A stretch of DNA of 64,000 bases, from assembly GCF_021603645.1 (NCBI RefSeq), contig NZ_BQHJ01000013.1:146277-210276 (forward strand), written 5' to 3'. Positions 18,904 through 27,101 of the stretch are shown in pieces. A program made the position numbers and the translations under genes. This DNA is from Pseudomonas pseudonitroreducens (GTDB lineage: Bacteria; Pseudomonadota; Gammaproteobacteria; Pseudomonadales; Pseudomonadaceae). Position 1 is the first letter of the stretch. The number at the start of each line of letters is the position of its first letter. The notes under the pieces were generated by a model that saw only the letters and a program-made list of their open reading frames with translations, had not been told where the DNA came from and did not search any database.

Positions 18904-18936
18904 TTAAATCGTTTCGTCGGCGCGGCTTTCCTTCAT
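18904..18936 (-). other. Strong ribosome site followed by a 10-codon ORF
   Basis: AGGAGGAAT directly precedes ATG at 18934-18936; the frame MKESRADETI then hits TAA. The overlapping minus-one frame continues LKTVLYIIFIALHFNSSG, a membrane-helix-like stretch, to a stop near 18850. This may be a small membrane peptide gene broken by one missing T in ATTTAAAAAC, or chance. Confidence 0.3.
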
Positions 18937-18950
18937 ATTCCTCCTGGCGA

Positions 18951-19604
18951 TTAGATGCTCGGTGGTAACTCCGGCATCGCAGAGAGCTTTTCCTCCGCCT
19001 CTTCATGGCCCTGGTCCGCCGCCTTCTGGTACCAGGCACGGGCCTGTGCCGGGTTTTTCGCCACGCCGCGGCCCTTGGCATAGCTCTCCGCGACCTGGAA
19101 CTCGGCATCCACGTCGCCCTGCTTGGCCGACAGCAGATAAAGGGCGAAGGCCTTCTTGTAGCTGCGGGTCACGCCGGTGCCGTTCTCGTACATGATCGCG
19201 AGGTTGAACTGGGCATCCTTGTCGCCCTGGTCGACGGCCTTCTGGTACCAGTACACCGCCTTGGCCGAGTCCTGCTCCACGCCGTCACCGTTGTCGTAGG
19301 CGTTGCCGAGGTTGTACTGCGCGCAGGCATGCCCTTGTTTGGCAGCTTTCTCGTACCAGTAGGCGGCTTTCTCGTAGTCCTGGTCGTACTCGTCGCTGCC
19401 GGAGTCATACTCCAGGCCGAGTGTGTACTGGGCGCTGGCGTGGCCGGCCTTGGCGGCTTTCACCAGGTCCTCGCCATAGAGGTCGGACCATTGGTCCTGG
19501 ATTTCGCAGGGCGTCGCTTCCAGCGAGGCGGCGTAGGCCGGGGCGGCGCTGCACAGGCCGAGCAGCAGGCTGGCGAGCAGGGTTTGGCGGATGCACGACG
19601 GCAT
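18951..19604 (-). CDS. Exported Sel1-repeat protein
   Basis: 217 aa. Signal peptide MPSCIRQTLLASLLLGLCSAAPAYAAS, then about five Sel1-like repeats from residue ~55 on (AQYTLGLEYDSG..., CAQYNLGNAYDNGDGVEQD..., AQFNLAIMYENGTGV..., AEFQVAESYAKGRGVAKN...). These stack into a helical solenoid for protein binding. Expected in the periplasm. The ATG is preceded by AAAGGAG, 6-7 nt away; an earlier ATG lacks this. Binding partner unknown. Confidence 0.88.
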   Translation of the reverse strand: MPSCIRQTLLASLLLGLCSAAPAYAASLEATPCEIQDQWSDLYGEDLVKAAKAGHASAQYTLGLEYDSGSDEYDQDYEKAAYWYEKAAKQGHACAQYNLGNAYDNGDGVEQDSAKAVYWYQKAVDQGDKDAQFNLAIMYENGTGVTRSYKKAFALYLLSAKQGDVDAEFQVAESYAKGRGVAKNPAQARAWYQKAADQGHEEAEEKLSAMPELPPSI

Positions 19605-19667
19605 GGGATCACTCCTTTGAAGACTGGGCACGAGTCTGACCGATGCCCTGACACCTATCCATAGGAA

Positions 19668-19702
19668 CGGAAGGCGCTGGTGTGAAGCGCCTTCCGTTTT
19701 TT
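19668..19702. terminator. Hairpin between sseA and the Sel1 gene
   Basis: CGGAAGGCGCT, 7-nt loop, AGCGCCTTCCG, an 11-bp stem 17 bp beyond the sseA stop. The T-run (19697-19702) is on the plus strand; on the minus strand the stem has an A-tract before and only TT after, so it would be a weaker stop for sseA. Confidence 0.6.
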
Positions 19703-19719
19703 CCGCCAGAGCGGGGAGA

Positions 19720-20574
19720 TCAGTCGCCCTTGGCCACCGGGCGGCGGGTATCGGTGATCCATTCGCTCCAGGACCCGGCGTACAGGCGGCCCATGGGATA
19801 GCCCGCCAGGCTCAGGGCGAACAGGTTGTGGCAGGCGGTGACGCCGGAGCCGCAGTAGGCCACCAGGTCCTCGGCCGGACGTCCGCGCAGCAGGCCGGCG
19901 AAGCGCTGGTGCAGGTGCTCGGGGCGCAAGAAGCGGCCGTCGTTGCCGAGGTTGTCGGTGAAGGCCGCGCACTGGGCGCCGGGGATATGCCCGGCGACCG
20001 GATCGATGGGTTCGACCTCGCCACGGAAGCGCGGCAGTCCGCGGGCGTCGATCAGCGGCAGTTCGGCGTTGCCGAGCTTGCTGGCCAGTTCGCTGGCGCT
20101 GATCAGCAGGCTGTTGTCCGGCTCGCCCTTGAAGTCGCCGGGGCGCAGCGGCGTTTCGGCGGTGGTCAGGCGCAGGCCGGCGTTGCGCCAGGCGGTCAGA
20201 CCGCCGTCGAGCAGGTACACACCCTCGCTCTTGCCCAGCCAGAGCAGCAGCCACCAGGCGCGGGCGGCGAAGGCGCCGGGACCGTCGTCATACAGCACTA
20301 CTTCGCTGTCGGCGTTCAGCCCCCAGGCGCGCAGATGTTCCAGCAGGTGCTGCGGGTCGGGCAGCGGATGACGGCCGGTGACCCCGGGAATCACCGGAGC
20401 GGAGAGATCCCGGTTGAGGTCGGCGAAGTGTGCGCCGGGGATGTGGTTCTCCTGATAGCTGCGCGCGCCGTAGGCGGGGTCTTCGAGGGCGAAGCGGCAG
20501 TCGAGCAGGACGAGATTCGGGTCATCGAGGCGGGCGGCCAGTTGCTCGGGCGTGAGCAGGCGGGCTTGAGTCAT
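19720..20574 (-). CDS. sseA: 3-mercaptopyruvate/thiosulfate sulfurtransferase
   Basis: 284 aa, two rhodanese domains. The active-site loop is YCGSGVTACHN near residue 235; CGSGVT is the 3-mercaptopyruvate sulfurtransferase signature. The N-terminal domain (LVLLDCRFALEDPAYG...YQENHIPGAHFADLNRDLS) is the inactive partner. It moves sulfur from mercaptopyruvate to thiols or cyanide in the cytosol. Divergent from the acyltransferase gene. Confidence 0.92.
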   Translation of the reverse strand: MTQARLLTPEQLAARLDDPNLVLLDCRFALEDPAYGARSYQENHIPGAHFADLNRDLSAPVIPGVTGRHPLPDPQHLLEHLRAWGLNADSEVVLYDDGPGAFAARAWWLLLWLGKSEGVYLLDGGLTAWRNAGLRLTTAETPLRPGDFKGEPDNSLLISASELASKLGNAELPLIDARGLPRFRGEVEPIDPVAGHIPGAQCAAFTDNLGNDGRFLRPEHLHQRFAGLLRGRPAEDLVAYCGSGVTACHNLFALSLAGYPMGRLYAGSWSEWITDTRRPVAKGD

Positions 20575-20653
20575 GGGCGCGTTCCTGTGTCGTGACGGGG
20601 CTGAGGCGCATCATAAGGCTTGTACGATGAAAAGTTGGGGGGAGTTGGCGAAC

Positions 20654-21448
20654 ATGCACAACCGGCAATCGGCACCGCGCAAGGCGGGCCCGCTGCGCGT
20701 CGCCCTGGTGGGGCTGGCGACCGTTCTGATCACCCTGGGCTACAGCGTCCGGGTCCTGGTGCTGGGCGCCATCGGCCGGCTGCGCCGCGCCAAGGTCGAC
20801 GGCTTCACCCGCGACTGGTCCGGCAGCCTGCTGCGCCTGACCGGTGCGCGCCTGAGCCGCCATGGCGAGGTACCGGACTTCGGCGATGGCCGCCGCTACA
20901 TGATCCTCTGCACCCATTCCAGCTTCTACGATATTCCGGCGATTTTCGTGACCATGCCCGGCTCGATCCGCATGCTCGCCAAGCGCGAGCTGTTCGCCGT
21001 GCCGGTGTGGGGCGCGGCCATGCGCGCGGCGGAGTTCCCATCCATCGACCGGCACAACCGCCACCAGGCCATGGCCGACCTGGCCAGGGCGCGGCAGATG
21101 ATGGAGAGCGGCATCGTGCTCTGGGCTGCGCCCGAGGGCACGCGCTCCAGGGATGGCAGGCTGCAGCCGTTCAAGAAGGGCTGCTTCCGCCTGGCCCAGC
21201 AGACCGACGCGATCATTGTTCCGGTGGCGATTCGCGGCATCCAGCAACTGCTGCCGGCCGGCGGCCTCAAGCTGAATCTCGGGATGCCGGTGGAAGTGCA
21301 TGTCGGCGCGCCGATCGATTCCACCGACTTCACCGAGCGCGGCGTCGATGCGCTGATGAGCGAGGTACGCGGGCGCATGTTGGAGCTGCTGGAGCCTTCC
21401 GCGCACCCCGTGTCGGCGCCGGCCCTGGAGGAGCAGGCGCCGGCTTGA
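20654..21448 (+). CDS. 1-acyl-sn-glycerol-3-phosphate acyltransferase family protein
   Basis: 264 aa. PlsC-type acyltransferase adding a second acyl chain in phospholipid synthesis or remodelling. One membrane helix ~15-40 precedes the catalytic HSSFYD (HX4D) block; the phosphate-binding motif is PEGTRSRDG. MHNRQSAP at 20654 is preferred because GGGGGGAG lies 10 nt upstream; MKSWGELAN at 20627 is possible but has no such site. Probably accessory to a main plsC elsewhere. Confidence 0.85.
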   Translation: MHNRQSAPRKAGPLRVALVGLATVLITLGYSVRVLVLGAIGRLRRAKVDGFTRDWSGSLLRLTGARLSRHGEVPDFGDGRRYMILCTHSSFYDIPAIFVTMPGSIRMLAKRELFAVPVWGAAMRAAEFPSIDRHNRHQAMADLARARQMMESGIVLWAAPEGTRSRDGRLQPFKKGCFRLAQQTDAIIVPVAIRGIQQLLPAGGLKLNLGMPVEVHVGAPIDSTDFTERGVDALMSEVRGRMLELLEPSAHPVSAPALEEQAPA

Positions 21449-21470
21449 GGCGTCAATCGGGCTGCTGCCC

Positions 21471-22532
21471 TCAGTGGATGGGCAGGCGGCCGATGCGATC
21501 GTTCTCCAGGCTGCCCAGGTAGAGCACGCCGTTCACCGGCTTGGCTGAAGTCACCATGCGCAGGTGCTGGCCGCTGGTGTCGTGCAGGCTGCGCACGATC
21601 TCGCCTTGCTCGTTAACCTGGATCACCAGGCCATAGGGCACCGGCTTGGGCAGGACCGCGCGCGGCAGCTTGGTCAGTTGGCGTTTCAGCCAGGGCAGTT
21701 GCTGGATCATGTCGGCGTCGGCCTTGCGCGGCGAGGGCAGGGCCACCCAGAAGGTGCCGCTGCGGTCGCTGGCGAGGTTGTCCGGCAGGCCCGGCAGGTT
21801 GTCGATGAACACCTCGTGCTGCCCGGCCTTCTCGCCCTTGAGCCAGTAACGGGTGATGCGGTAGCGGTAGGTTTCGTTGACCAGTACGAAGTCCTCGTGC
21901 TGCGACAGCGCCACGCCATTGGCGAAGTACAGGTCCTTGAGCAGCGTCTCGGTCTTGCCGGTGGTCGGGTCGTAGCGCAGCAGGCGGCCGTGGGGGCGGG
22001 CTTCGAGCAGGTCGAGAATATAGTCGGGCTGGTGGAAGCGGCTGGAGGCGTCGCTGAAATAGATGCGGCCATCGCTGGCGATGTCCAGGTCGTCGGTGAA
22101 GGCGAACGGAATACCGTCGGCCGAATCGCTCAGCACGCGGATCTTGCCTTGCGGATCGACCTCCAGCAGGCCTTTCCAGGCATCGGCAACGATCAGCTTG
22201 CCGCTCTTGTCGAACGCCAGGCCCAGCGGGCGGCCGCCGGTTTCGACAAAGGTTTCGGCCTTGCCGTCGGCGCCGATGCGCACGATGCGCCCGTCATCCA
22301 GCCCGGCGAATACCCGCCCCTGGCTGTCCACCGCGGTGTCTTCCGGGCCGACGATCTGGCCCTGGGCGAGGAGTTCGGCCTTCATCAGCGTGTCGTTGGG
22401 TTCCATCACGCCGGTCATCGGCGGCGCCTTGGGAGGCGTCCAGGCCAGCGGATCGATGGGGCTGGGCGTGAAGGCCAGGTAAACGGCAAGGGCGGCGACC
22501 AGCAGGACGATCAACCCGAGAAGCTTCTTCAT
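21471..22532 (-). CDS. SMP-30/strictosidine-synthase-like beta-propeller protein
   Basis: 353 aa from MKKLLGLIVLLVAALAVYLAF, an uncleaved or signal-anchor helix, so the protein faces the periplasm. The rest is a six-bladed propeller typical of the SMP-30/gluconolactonase/APMAP group (GPEDTAVDSQGRVFAGLDDGRIVRI, SDASSRFHQPDYILDLLEARPHGRLL, VNETYRYRITRYWL). Such proteins are lactonases or arylesterases; the natural substrate is unknown. Divergent from rnd. Confidence 0.82.
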   Translation of the reverse strand: MKKLLGLIVLLVAALAVYLAFTPSPIDPLAWTPPKAPPMTGVMEPNDTLMKAELLAQGQIVGPEDTAVDSQGRVFAGLDDGRIVRIGADGKAETFVETGGRPLGLAFDKSGKLIVADAWKGLLEVDPQGKIRVLSDSADGIPFAFTDDLDIASDGRIYFSDASSRFHQPDYILDLLEARPHGRLLRYDPTTGKTETLLKDLYFANGVALSQHEDFVLVNETYRYRITRYWLKGEKAGQHEVFIDNLPGLPDNLASDRSGTFWVALPSPRKADADMIQQLPWLKRQLTKLPRAVLPKPVPYGLVIQVNEQGEIVRSLHDTSGQHLRMVTSAKPVNGVLYLGSLENDRIGRLPIH

Positions 22533-22638
22533 GGAAAGCTGCCTTATTGTTGTTGTGGGCGGGGCAAAGCGTAGAGACCGCTGGCCGATCGTCACAGACC
22601 GATGACCGAGTGGAATGCTCGCACATCATGCATCTCTA

Positions 22639-22644
22639 TATAAT
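22639..22644 (+). promoter_or_regulatory. -10 box of the rnd promoter
   Basis: A perfect TATAAT 28 bp before the rnd GTG start. No good -35 box is visible at the usual spacing. Confidence 0.6.
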
Positions 22645-22671
22645 GCGCGCACCGAAACGAAGGAGATGTTC

Positions 22672-23805
22672 GTGACCGTCCTCGACATTCAGTGGATTCG
22701 CGACGATGCCACCCTGGAGCACAAGTGCCAGGACTGGAAAGAACTGCCGTACCTCGCGCTCGATACCGAGTTCATGCGTGTCGATACCTTCTACCCGGAA
22801 GCCGGGCTGGTGCAGGTTGGCGACGGCAGCGGGGTGTGGCTGATCGACCCGCTGCTGATCCGTGACTGGTCGCCGTTCGCTGCCGTGCTGGAGTCGCCGG
22901 TGGTGGTCAAGGTGTTCCATGCCTGCGGCGAGGACCTGGAAGTCTTCCAGCGTCTGACCGGCAGCCTGCCGCAGCCGCTGTTCGACACCCAACTGGCCGC
23001 CGCCTACCTCGGCATGCCGCACTCCATGGGTTACTCCAAGCTGGTGCTGGAAATCCTCGGCCTCGACCTGCCCAAGGACGAAACCCGCTCCGACTGGTTG
23101 CAGCGCCCGCTGACCGACATGCAGGTGCGCTACGCCGCCGAGGATGTGCAGCACCTGGCCGAGGTCTATGTGAAGCTGGCGCCGCGCCTGAGCGACGAGA
23201 AGTTGCAGTGGCTGCTGGCCGATGGTGCCGACCTGACCCAGAACCAGAGCCGTGTCAGCGATCCGCAGCAGGCTTACCTCGACGTCAAGCTGGCCTGGAA
23301 GCTCAATCCCCAGCAGCTGGCCGTGCTGCGCGAACTGTGTGTCTGGCGCGAGGAGCAGGCGCGGTTGCGCAACAAGCCGCGCAACCATGTGCTGCGCGAG
23401 CACACCCTGTGGCCGCTGTCGCGCTTCCAGCCTGGCGACAAGGTTGCACTGGCACGCATCGACGACATGCACCCGCGTACCGTGCGCCAGGACGGCGACA
23501 CCCTGATCGCCTTGATCGCCCATGCGGCGAAGCTGCCCGAGGCCGATCGCCCGCAGACCCTGCCCGAGCCGCTGCCGCGCGAGATCACCCCGGTATTGAA
23601 GAAGCTGCGCGAAGTCGGCCAGAAGCAGGCCGAGCGCCTGGAGATGGCGCCCGAACTGATGTTGCGCAAGAAGATTCTCGAAGCCCTGCTCAAGACCGGC
23701 TGGCCGAACGGCCCCTACCAGTTGCCCGATTCGCTGCAAGGCTGGCGTCGCGAGCTGATGGGGCAGGCCCTGCTGGACAGCCTGGCTGCCCCCACTGCCG
23801 AATAA
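22672..23805 (+). CDS. rnd: Ribonuclease D
   Basis: 377 aa. 3'-5' exonuclease for tRNA 3' maturation and structured RNA turnover. DEDD motifs: DTEFMR (Exo I), HACGEDLEVF (Exo II) and YAAEDVQHL (Exo III); a first HRDC domain follows (LRELCVWREEQARLRNKPRNHVL). The start is a GTG: AAGGAG (22660-22665) directly touches an ATG at 22666, too close to use, but lies 6 nt from this GTG. Precedes ycgL, as in other pseudomonads. Confidence 0.93.
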   Translation: MTVLDIQWIRDDATLEHKCQDWKELPYLALDTEFMRVDTFYPEAGLVQVGDGSGVWLIDPLLIRDWSPFAAVLESPVVVKVFHACGEDLEVFQRLTGSLPQPLFDTQLAAAYLGMPHSMGYSKLVLEILGLDLPKDETRSDWLQRPLTDMQVRYAAEDVQHLAEVYVKLAPRLSDEKLQWLLADGADLTQNQSRVSDPQQAYLDVKLAWKLNPQQLAVLRELCVWREEQARLRNKPRNHVLREHTLWPLSRFQPGDKVALARIDDMHPRTVRQDGDTLIALIAHAAKLPEADRPQTLPEPLPREITPVLKKLREVGQKQAERLEMAPELMLRKKILEALLKTGWPNGPYQLPDSLQGWRRELMGQALLDSLAAPTAE

Positions 23806-23838
23806 CGCGGCTCACACCATCACGCAGAAAGAACCGAT

Positions 23839-24132
23839 ATGAAACGCATCTGCTCCATCTACAAGAGTCCGCGCAAGAACGAGATGTACCTGTACGTCGA
23901 CAAGCGTGAAGCCCTCAGCCGCGTGCCCGAGGCGCTGCTGGCCGCGTTCGGCGCGCCACAGCACGCCTTCGACCTGGTCCTGAGCCCCGAGCGCCAGTTG
24001 GCTCGCGAGGACATCAACGTAGTGCTGGAAAACATCGAGAAACAAGGTTTTCACCTGCAGATGCCGCCGGCGGAGGAGGAGTACATCCAGCACCTGCCGG
24101 AAGAATTGCTGCGGCGGAACGATCCGGTCTGA
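23839..24132 (+). CDS. ycgL: YcgL-domain protein
   Basis: 97 aa. [24 protein letters not shown] is the YcgL signature; the domain is a small alpha/beta fold whose role is unclear, though YcgL is often next to rnd. Starts 33 bp after the rnd stop, probably the same transcript. Confidence 0.9.
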   Translation: MKRICSIYKSPRKNEMYLYVDKREALSRVPEALLAAFGAPQHAFDLVLSPERQLAREDINVVLENIEKQGFHLQMPPAEEEYIQHLPEELLRRNDPV

Positions 24133-24155
24133 TCCTGACTTCCTGATCTTCCCCG

Positions 24156-24220
24156 TCAAGCCGCGAACTCGCTCAGTGCTGGCACTGTGCAAGTTCGCGG
24201 CTTGAGCGCATTATGCGCTC
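24156..24220. terminator. Tandem hairpins after ycgL
   Basis: TCAAGCCGCGAACT (24156-24169) pairs with AGTTCGCGGCTTGA (24192-24205), a 14-bp perfect stem with a 22-nt loop. GAGCGCA-TTA-TGCGCTC (24204-24220) follows at once. There is no T-run, so they may end or stabilise the rnd-ycgL mRNA. The remaining 160 bp before the next gene holds only a 14-codon ORF (24335-24379) with a weak ribosome site. Confidence 0.6.
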
Positions 24221-24381
24221 AGAAACAGGGTTCAACGGAGCGGAACGCTTGGTCTCTGGCTGTGTCTATAGCCGCCTGACTTCCCTAGAACTGACCACGT
24301 TTATCCCAGGGAAGCTCCCTTGAAGCGAGTCCAGATGCGCCAGCCGGAAATGCTCCACCGTTCGAAGCGAAAGGCCTGACC

Positions 24382-25314
24382 ATGCGCCTGCTCGTACTCG
24401 ATCGCGAACACTCCCTCTACGCCGCCCTGCTGATGGCGGCCGAACCCCGTTTGACGGTGATCTCCGGCAACAACCCCGACACCCTGGTGGAGGCGGCGGC
24501 AGAGTGCCCGGTGTGGCTCGGCGAGCCGACCCTGGCGGCACAACTGCTGCGCCAGGGCGTGCATCCGGTATGGATCCAGTCCAGCTGGGCGGGCATCACC
24601 CCGCTACTGGCCGACGACCTCCCCAAGGATTACGCCCTGACCCGTGCCGTCGGCATCTTCGGCCAGGTCATGACCGAATACCTGCTCACCTACATGCTTG
24701 CCCACGAACGCCAGTTCCTCGGCCGCCTGGCCAGCCAGGTCGGCGTGCAGTGGGACGACCGCGCCCCGGGCAGCCTGAGCGGTCGGCAGATACTCATTGT
24801 CGGCACCGGTGAGATCGGCCAGGCGGTGGCACACATGCTGGCGCCCTTCGGCGTGGACCTGGTCGGCGTGGCGAAGAACCCGCGCGCGCTGGTGCCCTTT
24901 GGGCGCATGGGCGGGCTGGATGACCTGCCGCGCCTGGCCGAGACCGCCGACTATGTGATCAACCTGCTGCCCGACACGCCGGAAACCGCGGATATCTACA
25001 ACCTCGCGTTGTTCCAGCGGATGAAGCCCACCGCATTGTTCCTCAATGCCGGGCGCGGCACTTCGGTGGTCGACGAGGACCTGGTCGCGGCGCTGGAAGC
25101 CAACCAGCTGGCCGGCGCGGTGATCGACGTCTGTCGCCAGGAGCCGCTGCCGACTTCGCACCCGTTCTGGCACACACCACGCCTGCTGCTGACCGGCCAC
25201 ACCGCCGCGCCGACGCTGCCGAGCCTGCTGATCGACCTGTTCCGCGACAACCTCACGCGCTTCTGGGCGGGACAGGCGATGCGCGGCGAGGTGGATTTCT
25301 CCCGCGGTTACTGA
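24382..25314 (+). CDS. D-2-hydroxyacid dehydrogenase (GhrA-like)
   Basis: 310 aa. NAD(P)-dependent reductase of 2-oxoacids such as glyoxylate or hydroxypyruvate. Rossmann motif ILIVGTGEIGQAVAHM near residue 138; catalytic Arg in LNAGRGTSVVD, Glu in VCRQEPLP and His in LTGHTAAP. The N-terminal substrate domain is short, as in GhrA. Substrate not certain from sequence. Followed by a strong terminator. Confidence 0.88.
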   Translation: MRLLVLDREHSLYAALLMAAEPRLTVISGNNPDTLVEAAAECPVWLGEPTLAAQLLRQGVHPVWIQSSWAGITPLLADDLPKDYALTRAVGIFGQVMTEYLLTYMLAHERQFLGRLASQVGVQWDDRAPGSLSGRQILIVGTGEIGQAVAHMLAPFGVDLVGVAKNPRALVPFGRMGGLDDLPRLAETADYVINLLPDTPETADIYNLALFQRMKPTALFLNAGRGTSVVDEDLVAALEANQLAGAVIDVCRQEPLPTSHPFWHTPRLLLTGHTAAPTLPSLLIDLFRDNLTRFWAGQAMRGEVDFSRGY

Positions 25315-25329
25315 TCGTTGCGTACATGA

Positions 25330-25353
25330 AAAAGGCCCCTTTCGGGGCCTTTT
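25330..25353 (+). terminator. Terminator after the hydroxyacid dehydrogenase
   Basis: AAAAGGCCCC, loop TTTC, GGGGCCTTTT, followed by CTTTT. Ten-bp stem, works in both directions. Confidence 0.9.
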
Positions 25354-25366
25354 CTTTTGCTCTGCT

Positions 25367-25436
25367 GTAGGAGCGAGCTTGCTCGCGAATCTGCACGGTA
25401 CGGAGCTATGCGGTTCGCGAGCAAGCTCGCTCCTAC
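25367..25436. repeat. REPIN, copy 3
   Basis: GTAGGAGCGAGCTTGCTCGC ... TTCGCGAGCAAGCTCGCTCC, 70 bp total, between convergent genes. Confidence 0.92.
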
Positions 25437-25461
25437 AAGTGCGGAAGCCCGGGGCGGGGGC

Positions 25462-26055
25462 TTACAGCGAGAAATCGCCCTCGGCGACGATCTCCGCCAG
25501 CGGCCGGCGCGCATTCGGTACTTCGCGGGCCTGCAGGCTCTCGGAGAGGATCGACTTGTCGCCCAGTTTGCCGATGGCGATCACCGCGTGGATCTCGTGA
25601 TCCGCCGGGACCTTCAGCTCGCTGCGCGCCAGTTCGCGGTCGAAACCGGCCATGCCATGGGTATGCCAGCCCGCCAGGCTCGCCTGCAGAGCGAGGAAGC
25701 CCCACGCCGAACCCGTGTCGAAACTGTGCCACAGGGCAGGCTTCTCTTCGCTGGAGCCGGGCGGAGCGAAGGTGGTCTTGGACAGCACCACCACCAGCGC
25801 CGAGGCGTGTTGCGCCCAGCCGCGGTTGAACTCGCCGAGCAGGTTCAGGTAGCGCTGCCAGTTCGGCGTGTCGCGCAGGGCGAAGAGGAAGCGCCAGGGC
25901 TGCGAGTTGAAGGAGGACGGCGCCCAGCGCGCGGCCTCGATGAAGCTCAGCAGAGTCTCCTGGGGAATGGCTTCGCCGCTGAAGGCGCGGGGCGACCAGC
26001 GATTGATGAACTGCGGGTCGATGGGGTGCTCGGAAACGCGAGGGTTGGCGCTCAT
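25462..26055 (-). CDS. Nitroreductase-family flavoprotein
   Basis: 197 aa. FMN-binding nitroreductase fold: RWSPRAFSGEAI binds FMN phosphate, AARWAPSSFNSQPWRFLF is the second FMN motif, and AIGKLGD lies near the C-terminus. Members reduce nitroaromatics, quinones or flavins; the natural substrate here is unknown. ATG with GGAGCC upstream. The 247 bp to ycgN hold only divergent promoters. Confidence 0.88.
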   Translation of the reverse strand: MSANPRVSEHPIDPQFINRWSPRAFSGEAIPQETLLSFIEAARWAPSSFNSQPWRFLFALRDTPNWQRYLNLLGEFNRGWAQHASALVVVLSKTTFAPPGSSEEKPALWHSFDTGSAWGFLALQASLAGWHTHGMAGFDRELARSELKVPADHEIHAVIAIGKLGDKSILSESLQAREVPNARRPLAEIVAEGDFSL

Positions 26056-26302
26056 GGTGGCTCCTTGAAGGGCGTGGAATCTGCCGATGGTGCCGTGGTC
26101 GGCCGGGCATCGCGGTGGGGGCGGGCGGCTGGTGGGTCTCGCGGCACTGGTAGCAGGCAGGCGGACCGGGCCCGTGGGGCGATCAAACTAACCAGCGCGA
26201 CGCGCTCTGGCAAGCGCCGCGCGGTCAATGGTCGCCTGCGCTTGGCCTTACTGCTCGCGAGGCTTAAACTTTGCGCCCCGTGAAATAGCACCTGATTAAA
26301 AA

Positions 26303-26752
26303 ATGGCCGCCAAAGTCGAACCCTTCTGGAAACGCAAGACCCTCGACCAGCTCGATCAGGAAGAGTGGGAGTCGCTGTGCGATGGCTGCGGCCTGTGCTG
26401 CCTGCAGAAGCTGGAGGACGAGGACGACGGTACCGTCTACTACACGCGCATTGCCTGCAAGCTGCTGGACCTGAAGACCTGCCGCTGCACCGATTACGCC
26501 AACCGCCGCGCCAGCGTACCCGACTGCATCCAGCTCACTCCGGCCCAGGCCGACGAGTTCCGGTGGCTGCCGCCAACCTGCGGCTATCGCCTGGTATCCG
26601 AAGGCAAGGACCTGCCGCTGTGGCACCATCTGGTCTGCGGTGATCCGGACGCGGTGCACCACGAGCGCATTTCGCAGTCCGGACGCATGCTCGCCGAGGG
26701 TTCGGTAGCGGAGGACGATTGGGAAGAGCACCTGATCTTCCGCGCCGGCTGA
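26303..26752 (+). CDS. YcgN-family CxxCxxCC protein (UPF0260)
   Basis: 149 aa. CDGCGLCC near residue 27 and later Cys residues ([27 protein letters not shown]) form the eight-cysteine pattern of the YcgN/YkgJ family, thought to chelate zinc or iron. No transmembrane part; cytosolic. Function unknown, but widely conserved. Stops 1 bp before the converging CPCC gene. Confidence 0.9.
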   Translation: MAAKVEPFWKRKTLDQLDQEEWESLCDGCGLCCLQKLEDEDDGTVYYTRIACKLLDLKTCRCTDYANRRASVPDCIQLTPAQADEFRWLPPTCGYRLVSEGKDLPLWHHLVCGDPDAVHHERISQSGRMLAEGSVAEDDWEEHLIFRAG

Positions 26753-26753
26753 G

Positions 26754-27101
26754 TCAGCCCAGCGCCTGCGTGCGCAACCAGTAGCAGGCTTCCTCACCTG
26801 TCAGTGGGGCCTCGCCATCCGGCAGGTCCACGCGCTTTTCCCATAGCGGGAACCAGCGGTCATCTTGCTCGTCGTCGATGGTCGCCGGGCGCACCTGCGT
26901 GCGCAAGCGCCGTTCGCAGGCGCCCCATTGCACGAAGTTGACCTGCGCCTCGATCAGGCTCACGGCGTTGGCACCGCCGCGTGCGTCGGGGAAGCACAGC
27001 TGCAGGTGATCATCTTCCCAACAGCAGATCTCGCAGGTTTCGTACGACCCCGGAGGGTCGCCGAAACTGAAGTAGCCGCAGCAGGGGCAGGTGTAGAGCA
27101 T
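26754..27101 (-). CDS. Cysteine-rich CPCC-domain protein
   Basis: 115 aa from [23 protein letters not shown], the CPCC domain, with a second pair CEICCWEDD. Likely binds one zinc. Its ATG overlaps the stop of oligopeptidase B by one base (TGATG), so translation is coupled. Role unknown; related genes are often immunity- or toxin-neighbouring, but nothing around suggests that here. Confidence 0.82.
   Translation of the reverse strand: MLYTCPCCGYFSFGDPPGSYETCEICCWEDDHLQLCFPDARGGANAVSLIEAQVNFVQWGACERRLRTQVRPATIDDEQDDRWFPLWEKRVDLPDGEAPLTGEEACYWLRTQALG

Noticed and set aside
18904-18915. Programmed -1 frameshift at ATTTAAAAAC
   Set aside because: The TTTAAAA heptamer is not in the slippery register for the MKESRADETI frame, and no downstream pseudoknot was evident.
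25357-26283. 308-codon plus-strand frame starting in a REPIN
   Set aside because: It starts inside a repeat and runs antisense to the nitroreductase gene.
26754-27101. CPCC protein as a toxin-immunity gene
   Set aside because: No toxin gene beside it; it is simply coupled to oligopeptidase B.
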